A stretch of 8,656 bases of DNA from Oscillospiraceae bacterium. Lineage in GTDB: Bacteria; Bacillota; Clostridia; Oscillospirales; QAMX01. The stretch is taken from contig CACYBP010000328.1 of assembly GCA_902772625.1 (NCBI GenBank), positions 1 to 8,656 of the forward strand. Direction: 5' to 3'. Positions 1 through 4,363 of the stretch are shown here, in pieces. The first letter of the stretch is position 1; each line of letters begins with the position of its first letter. The notes below the pieces were generated by a model, which saw only the letters and a program-made list of their open reading frames with translations, did not search any database and was not told the DNA's origin. Made by a program: the position numbers and the translations under genes.

Positions 1-85
1 CGGATGGGAGCCGGAAGACCCCTATCACCCGCCGAAGTTCTGCCCGGAGTGCGGCGATATCTTCGACGACAAGGACATCAAATAA
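1..85 (+). CDS. C-terminal end of a zinc-ribbon protein, probably YdjI-type SPFH (stomatin-like) protein (partial)
   Basis: Only the last 27 codons are in the window, read in the frame starting at base 2 and ending with TAA at 83-85. The visible tail contains PPKFCPECGDIFDDKDIK, half of a CxxC zinc ribbon (CPEC), preceded by GWEPEDPYH. From memory, this kind of ending closes the clostridial SPFH-domain proteins related to B. subtilis YdjI (membrane protease subunit, stomatin/prohibitin-like, C-terminal Zn ribbon). The next genes are YdjG-like and YdjH-like, which are YdjI's partners in B. subtilis, and this supports the call. The SPFH domain itself lies upstream and cannot be seen, so any other protein with a C-terminal zinc ribbon remains possible. 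Confidence 0.6.
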   Translation, partial: GWEPEDPYHPPKFCPECGDIFDDKDIK

Positions 86-102
86 GATAAGAAGAAACGG
101 CC

Positions 103-150
103 GGCCTTTGCCTCCGTGCGCCTTCCCGGCGCGCGGAGGCAGGGGCTTTT
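103..150 (+). terminator. Terminator-like hairpin after the SPFH-type gene
   Basis: A 13-bp stem (110-122 with 128-140, one G-T wobble) closes a TTCCC loop. The stem can be extended to about 20 bp (103-122 with 128-147) using further wobbles. It ends in TTTT (147-150), which fits a Rho-independent terminator 18 bases after the TAA. The T-run is short and is followed by G, so termination may be partial. No clear promoter separates it from ZnR1 at 196, which suggests read-through or attenuation rather than a full stop. Confidence 0.65.
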
Positions 151-195
151 GAAAAAAGCCCAAAGAGGGCGGAGAGAAAACCGAAGGGAGACGAC

Positions 196-1281
196 ATGGC
201 AGAGCTGCTTTCTTATAAATGCCCCTTCTGCGGCGGCAATATTGAATTCGAAAGCGCCACCCAGCAGATGAAATGTCCCTTCTGCGATTCGGTCTTCGAT
301 ATGGAGACCATCCAGGAGCTGGAAAAAAAACAGGGCTACAGCGCCGACGACATGCAATGGCAGGAAAAAGCGGGGGAGACCTGGAAAGACGGGGAAACCG
401 ACGGCATGAACCTCTACACCTGCACGGCCTGCGGGGGCGAGATCATCGCCGACGAAAATACCGGCGCCACACGGTGCCCGTACTGCGAAAACCCCATCGT
501 CCTGAAGGGCCGGTTCCAGGGGGATCTGAAGCCCGATCTCGTGATCCCCTTCAAATTGGACAAGGAAGCCGCGAAGGCAGCTCTGAAAAGACATATGAGC
601 GGCAAAAAGCTCCTGCCGAAGCTCTTCACCGATGAAAACCATCTGGATGAGATCAAGGGGGTCTACGTTCCCTTCTGGCTCTTCGACGCCGACGCGGAGG
701 GCGACTTCTCGTATCAGGGCACCCGGGTGCGCACCTGGTCGGACAGCCGTTATAATTACACCGAGACCCAGTATTTCCACGTGGAGAGAGGCGGCACCCT
801 CGGCTTTGATCACGTGCCGGTGGACGGCGCCGCCAAGATGCCCGACGATTTGATGGACTCCCTGGAACCCTTCGACTTTTCTCAGGCGGTGGATTTCCGG
901 ACCGCGTATCTTTCGGGGTATCTCGCCGATAAATACGACGTTTCGGCCGACGAGAGCATGACCCGCGCCAACAACCGCATCCGCACCACCACCGAACAGG
1001 CCTTCTATCAGACGGTGAAGGGCTATATGACCGTGACCGAGGAGGGAAGCCAGGTCAGGCTGAAAAACAGTAAGGCGACCTACGCGCTTCTGCCGGTATG
1101 GATCCTGAACACCACCTGGCAGGGGCAAAAGTACGTCTTCGCCATGAACGGACAGACCGGGAAATTCGTGGGGAACATGCCTCTGGACAAGGCGAAATAC
1201 TGGAAACTCAGGCTTCTTTACGGCGGGATCATCGCCGCCGCGGTCTTCTTCGGATCGTGGATCCTCGCGGCGCTTTTCTGA
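196..1281 (+). CDS. YdjG-like TFIIB-type zinc-ribbon membrane protein, short form (ZnR1)
   Basis: This 361-residue protein starts at ATG 196, five bases after AAGGGAG (184-190). Two zinc ribbons are visible: C9/C12 with C27/C30, and C76/C79 with C94/C97. A central domain follows with the motifs DENHLDE, RYNYTET, MPDDLMDSLEPF, YLSGYLADKYD and FAMNGQTGKF. One hydrophobic segment (residues 340-361) runs to the very end. The family matches B. subtilis YdjG, a membrane protein that works with YdjH, YdjI and PspA in envelope stress; its biochemistry is poorly known. It is a clear paralogue of ZnR2 at 2214: 23 of the first 35 residues are identical, and both have all eight cysteines. Compared with ZnR2 it stops after the first membrane segment and lacks the second segment and the tail. 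The zinc ribbons should be cytoplasmic because no signal peptide is present. The next gene starts 14 bases downstream, so the two are probably co-transcribed. Confidence 0.85.
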   Translation: MAELLSYKCPFCGGNIEFESATQQMKCPFCDSVFDMETIQELEKKQGYSADDMQWQEKAGETWKDGETDGMNLYTCTACGGEIIADENTGATRCPYCENPIVLKGRFQGDLKPDLVIPFKLDKEAAKAALKRHMSGKKLLPKLFTDENHLDEIKGVYVPFWLFDADAEGDFSYQGTRVRTWSDSRYNYTETQYFHVERGGTLGFDHVPVDGAAKMPDDLMDSLEPFDFSQAVDFRTAYLSGYLADKYDVSADESMTRANNRIRTTTEQAFYQTVKGYMTVTEEGSQVRLKNSKATYALLPVWILNTTWQGQKYVFAMNGQTGKFVGNMPLDKAKYWKLRLLYGGIIAAAVFFGSWILAALF

Positions 1282-1289
1282 GGGGAGGG
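1281..1289 (+). promoter_or_regulatory. Ribosome binding site deciding the TPM gene start
   Basis: AGGGGAGGG begins on the last base of the ZnR1 stop codon (TGA 1279-1281) and lies six bases before ATG 1296. The same frame is open from ATG 1098, but that earlier start would lie inside ZnR1. Only the 1296 start gives a signal peptide directly at the N-terminus. The overlap of stop codon and binding site suggests translational coupling. Confidence 0.75.
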
Positions 1290-1295
1290 ATCGGG

Positions 1296-2171
1296 ATGAA
1301 AAAGAGGTTTTTTGCTTTCGCCATCGCGCTCTGCCTCCTGTTCCTCATCGGCGCCCCGGCCTTCGCCGCTCCGAACCGCGTCCTGGACGGAGCCGAACTG
1401 ATGAGCGGGGAGGAGGTCTCCGCGCTTCGCGCCAAGGCCGACGCCCTCAGCGAGGCCTCGGGACTCGACGTGGTGATCCTGACGGTGGATACCACCGGGG
1501 GGATCGACACGCAGAGCTTTGCCGACGATTATTACGACGAATCCGGCTTCCGGGACGACGGCGTCCTGTTCCTGTGGCCTGTGGAGGAGCGGGAGCTGAC
1601 CATCTCCACCAAGGGCCGCGGCATTGAGATCTTCACCGATTACGGCATAGATAGGATCTTCGACGAGGTTACGCCCTCCTTCGTCGCGGGAGAGTATGCC
1701 GAAGGGTTTGAACTCTATCTCGACATGGCGGCCGAGTATATCGACCGGGAGGCCTCCGGCGACCCGGTGGACACCTGGATCGAGGAAGACCCGGGGGACG
1801 GAGAGGAAGGCTCTGTCGACGAGCCTCCGGTGACCGAAAGAAAAAGGCCGGGCTTCAGCTTCTTCCGGCTTATCGTTTCGCTTCTGATCGGGTTTCTTCT
1901 CGGAGGAATCCCTCTGGCGAAGCACAAAAAGGCCGTGCAGAACGTGGCGATGAAGACCAACGCCTCGGATTATACCCGGCCGGAAAGCTTTGATCTGGCC
2001 CGCTCCACCGACGTATTCCTTTATCAGAACGTGACCCGCACGCCGCGCTCCACCGAATCGAATTCCTCGGGCGGGCACTCCGGCGGCGCGGGAAGAAGCT
2101 CGCCGGGCGGAAGCAGCACCCACGTCAGCTCCTCCGGCGCGACCCACGGCGGCGGCAGCCGCAAGATCTGA
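1296..2171 (+). CDS. YdjH-like TPM-domain protein, secreted domain with membrane anchor
   Basis: This protein has 291 residues from ATG 1296. Residues 1-24 form a signal peptide (MKKR, a hydrophobic core, then AFA-A as a likely cleavage site). Residues about 30-155 form a TPM domain (formerly DUF477) with typical stretches such as LDVVILTVDT, DDGVLFLW and GRGIEIFTDYG. An acidic linker follows (about 160-180), then a membrane segment (about 189-208). The C-terminal part has a basic tail (209-251) and a Ser/Gly/His-rich end (252-291). The expected topology is TPM domain outside and tail inside. In B. subtilis the TPM protein YdjH is encoded beside YdjG and YdjI. TPM domains have been proposed to have phosphatase or assembly roles, and none can be assigned here. 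Residues 198-251 align without gaps to residues 362-415 of ZnR2. Confidence 0.85.
   Translation: MKKRFFAFAIALCLLFLIGAPAFAAPNRVLDGAELMSGEEVSALRAKADALSEASGLDVVILTVDTTGGIDTQSFADDYYDESGFRDDGVLFLWPVEERELTISTKGRGIEIFTDYGIDRIFDEVTPSFVAGEYAEGFELYLDMAAEYIDREASGDPVDTWIEEDPGDGEEGSVDEPPVTERKRPGFSFFRLIVSLLIGFLLGGIPLAKHKKAVQNVAMKTNASDYTRPESFDLARSTDVFLYQNVTRTPRSTESNSSGGHSGGAGRSSPGGSSTHVSSSGATHGGGSRKI
1887..2048 (+). other. Shared membrane-plus-tail module, copy in the TPM protein
   Basis: This stretch encodes residues 198-251 of the TPM protein. It aligns residue for residue with the module in ZnR2 (3297-3458): 24 of 54 positions are identical by my own count, with no gaps. Conserved points include IGF..G..PL, KKA, VA.KT.A..YT, L.R..DV.L and T.T.R. 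The homology covers the end of the last membrane segment and the following cytoplasmic tail. Confidence 0.75.
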
Positions 2172-2213
2172 CGGGACGCTCATGCTAAGAGAACCCGGCG
2201 GGAGGGAAGAAAA

Positions 2214-3470
2214 ATGCCTGATATCCTGACTTACAAATGCCCCTTCTGCGGCGGAGGCGTCGAATTCGACGCCTCCGCTCAAAAAATGCAGTGTCCCTTC
2301 TGCGATTCGGTCTTCGACCGGGAGGACGTCCTGAAGCTGGAAAAGGACGGCGCCGAAGAGGCTTCTTCTCCCGACGGGGAAGAAAAGGACCTCGGGCTTC
2401 TGGTCTGCTCGGCCTGCGGCGGCGAGATCCTCAGCCATAAAAACACCGTCGCCACGAAATGCCCCTACTGCGGAAGCCCGGTACTTCTCGGACAAAGGCT
2501 CTCGGGCAAATGGAAGCCCGATCTGATCATCCCCTTCCGGGTCACCAAAAGGGCGGCCGTAGAAGTGATGAAGCGCTTTTCCTCGGACAAGGTCCTCGCG
2601 CCGAAGCTCTTTTCGGATGAAAACCATCTGGAGGAGATGACCAGCGTCTACGTCCCCTTCTGGGTATTCGACGCCTCGTTCTACGCCGGAGCCGTCTATC
2701 AGGCCAAAAAGATCCGCAGATGGTCGGACAGACGCTACAATTACGTGGAGACCCGGAATTACCGGGTCGAGCGGGTCGGCACGCTTCGCTTCCGGGATAT
2801 CCCGGTGGACGCCTCGCTCCGTATGCCCGACGACCTGATGGATTCACTGGAGCCCTTCCGGATGGAAAACGCCGTGCCCTTCCGGAACGAGTATCTTTCG
2901 GGATATCTCGCCGAAAAATACGATATCCTGCCCGATATCTGTCTCAACCGGGCCAACGACCGCATCCGCAATACCGCGAACCGCATTTTCCGGAATACCG
3001 TCTCCGGTTACGATACGGTCTCGGGCGACATCGGGAAGAACTACCGGTACCGGGAGATCAAACCGCGTTACGCCCTTCTCCCGGTGTGGATCCTGCGCAC
3101 CGAATGGGAAGGGAAAAAGTTCGTCTTCGCCATGAACGGACAGACCGGAAAATTCATCGGCGAGCTGCCCATGGACAAAAAGCTCTACTGGAAAAAGAAG
3201 CTTCTTTACGCGGGGCTCATCGCTCTGGCGATCTTTTTGCCATCCATCCTGTTCCTTTCAGCCTTCAGTCTGCTTTTCCTTCCGGTGTTTGCCGTGATCG
3301 GCTTTTTCGCCGGGGAGCTTCCGCTGCTCGGCGCGAAAAAAGCCCTGAAGGACGTGGCGGTCAAAACCACGGCCTTTGAGTATACGGGGAAAGGGGATCT
3401 GAAGCTGGAAAGAGAGGCCGACGTCTACCTCGGAAAGACCCTCACCAAGACCCGAAGGGACGACGACTGA
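2214..3470 (+). CDS. YdjG-like TFIIB-type zinc-ribbon membrane protein, long form (ZnR2)
   Basis: This 418-residue protein starts at ATG 2214, eight bases after GGAGG (2201-2205). Its zinc ribbons are C9/C12 with C27/C30 and C65/C68 with C83/C86; the linker between them is 11 residues shorter than in ZnR1. The central domain keeps DENHLEE, RYNYVET, MPDDLMDSLEPF, YLSGYLAEKYD and FAMNGQTGKF. Two hydrophobic segments (about 330-348 and 351-373) form a hairpin, so both termini should be cytoplasmic. The tail (375-415) matches the TPM protein's tail. This is the fuller architecture; ZnR1 looks like a shortened paralogue. The 42-base gap to the TPM gene shows no terminator, and a strong terminator follows at 3501, so this is the last gene of the transcript. 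The likely role is as scaffold or anchor in a PspA/SPFH-type membrane complex, inferred from B. subtilis YdjG. Confidence 0.85.
   Translation: MPDILTYKCPFCGGGVEFDASAQKMQCPFCDSVFDREDVLKLEKDGAEEASSPDGEEKDLGLLVCSACGGEILSHKNTVATKCPYCGSPVLLGQRLSGKWKPDLIIPFRVTKRAAVEVMKRFSSDKVLAPKLFSDENHLEEMTSVYVPFWVFDASFYAGAVYQAKKIRRWSDRRYNYVETRNYRVERVGTLRFRDIPVDASLRMPDDLMDSLEPFRMENAVPFRNEYLSGYLAEKYDILPDICLNRANDRIRNTANRIFRNTVSGYDTVSGDIGKNYRYREIKPRYALLPVWILRTEWEGKKFVFAMNGQTGKFIGELPMDKKLYWKKKLLYAGLIALAIFLPSILFLSAFSLLFLPVFAVIGFFAGELPLLGAKKALKDVAVKTTAFEYTGKGDLKLEREADVYLGKTLTKTRRDDD
3297..3458 (+). other. Shared membrane-plus-tail module, copy in ZnR2
   Basis: This stretch encodes residues 362-415 of ZnR2: the second half of the last membrane segment and the basic tail. 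It is the partner of the module at 1887-2048 in the TPM gene. ZnR1 has no counterpart, because its reading frame ends at the end of the first membrane segment and the next 14 bases lead straight into the TPM gene. Confidence 0.75.
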
Positions 3471-3500
3471 CCCCTTGTTCTTCGCTTTTCGCGTAAGAAA

Positions 3501-3540
3501 CGCCGCCGCCGCAGGAATGCGGAAGGGCGGCGCTTTTCTT
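3501..3540 (+). terminator. Intrinsic terminator after ZnR2
   Basis: The outer stem CGCCGCC (3501-3507) pairs with GGCGGCG (3526-3532). The inner stem CCGCA (3509-3513) pairs with TGCGG (3518-3522) around a GGAA (GNRA) tetraloop. A CTTTTCTTT tract follows. It lies 30 bases after the ZnR2 stop and ends the YdjG/YdjH-like cluster. Confidence 0.85.
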
Positions 3541-3573
3541 TCCTTCAGAAAGAAAAGATCATTAAAAACGGTC

Positions 3574-3602
3574 TTGACGGAAGGAACGCTATTGCATATA
3601 AT
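3574..3602 (+). promoter_or_regulatory. Near-consensus housekeeping promoter for the Nudix gene
   Basis: TTGACG (3574-3579) and TATAAT (3597-3602) are separated by exactly 17 bases. This is five of six matches at -35 and six of six at -10 for a housekeeping (SigA/sigma-70) promoter. Transcription would start near 3608-3610, leaving a leader of about 25 bases with an AGGA binding site at 3625-3628, six bases before ATG 3635. It follows the terminator at 3501-3540, so the Nudix gene is a separate unit. Confidence 0.85.
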
Positions 3603-3634
3603 AGAAGAAAAGAAAACGCACATGAGGACAGATT

Positions 3635-4345
3635 ATGTGGGAAATTGCGAGAAAACTGCGTTCCCTTCTCGGCAAAAAGCTCCCGATCCGTGAAGGAGAA
3701 GCAGAAACGGCGGTTCTTCTTTCCGACGGGACGCCGGTCCCCGCCGTCTTCCCCGCGGACCGGGGAGACACGCTGGTGGGATACGCGGAATACCGGGACG
3801 GCTCGATCAGGGCGCTGATCGGCGACGCCGGAGAAAAGGCCGACCAGGCGCTCCTTGCCGAACGGCTCGGCGGGGAGGAGCAAAAAAAGATCGCGCGCAT
3901 CACCTCCCTTTACGAGACCTCCACCGGCGCGGTGGTTTTCCGTTCCGGCAAGACCGGCGCGCGGGAATATCTTCTGATCCGGGCGCGCAAGGGCCACGCC
4001 GGTTTCCCGAAGGGCCACCGGGAAGCGGGGGAGACCCCCGCAGAAAACGCCCTGCGGGAGATCCGGGAGGAGACCGGCCTTTCGGTGGTGCTCTTTCCCT
4101 CTTTCCGGTCGGAGACATCTTACCTGGTGGACGGGACCATTCACAAATCAGTCCTGTATTTCCTGGCGAAGGCTGGAGAAAAGGAACCGGTGCCCCAGCC
4201 GGAGGAGGTGGAAAGCATCGCCTTTTTCCCCTTCCGGGAGGCGCTTTCCCGGGTGACCTTTCCCCGGGACCGGGAGATCCTTTCCCGGGCGGAAAGCTTT
4301 CTTGCCGCGCGCGAAAGCCGCGTGAATCAGCCAAAAATAAATTGA
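3635..4345 (+). CDS. Nudix hydrolase, Ap4A-hydrolase-like, with N-terminal extension
   Basis: This protein has 236 residues. The Nudix box is complete at residues 127-149 (GHREAGE, seven residues, REIREETGL), with metal-binding glutamates E142, E145 and E146. The residues before it (STGAVVF at 96-102 and FPKGHREAGET) resemble bis(5'-nucleosyl)-tetraphosphatases of the NUDT2/MutT type. The probable activity is hydrolysis of a nucleoside diphosphate linked to another group, with Mg2+, in the cytoplasm; the substrate cannot be told from sequence. Residues 1-88 are an extension I do not recognise. Typical single-domain enzymes have about 130-160 residues, so this one is long. It has its own strong promoter, and its stop lies 18 bases before the next gene, so it is likely co-transcribed with the beta-helix gene. 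Confidence 0.85.
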   Translation: MWEIARKLRSLLGKKLPIREGEAETAVLLSDGTPVPAVFPADRGDTLVGYAEYRDGSIRALIGDAGEKADQALLAERLGGEEQKKIARITSLYETSTGAVVFRSGKTGAREYLLIRARKGHAGFPKGHREAGETPAENALREIREETGLSVVLFPSFRSETSYLVDGTIHKSVLYFLAKAGEKEPVPQPEEVESIAFFPFREALSRVTFPRDREILSRAESFLAARESRVNQPKIN

Positions 4346-4363
4346 AATAAAGGAGAAAACGTC

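Noticed and set aside
25..1128. 367-codon open frame on the minus strand over ZnR1
   Set aside because: It is antisense to ZnR1, resembles the shadow over ZnR2 because the two genes are paralogues, and shows no domain.
1098..1295. Upstream in-frame extension of the TPM gene
   Set aside because: It lies inside ZnR1 and would bury the signal peptide; the strong binding site at 1281-1289 marks ATG 1296 as the start.
1218..2627. 469-codon open frame on the minus strand
   Set aside because: It mirrors the TPM gene and the start of ZnR2, both strongly supported by motifs; composition is that of a shadow frame.
3471..3634. Possible small RNA or riboswitch between ZnR2 and the Nudix gene
   Set aside because: The space is explained by an intrinsic terminator, a promoter and a leader of about 25 bases, too short for a riboswitch.
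3475..3693. 72-codon + strand open frame between ZnR2 and the Nudix gene
   Set aside because: It spans the terminator and the Nudix promoter, has no ribosome binding site, and overlaps the Nudix gene in another frame.
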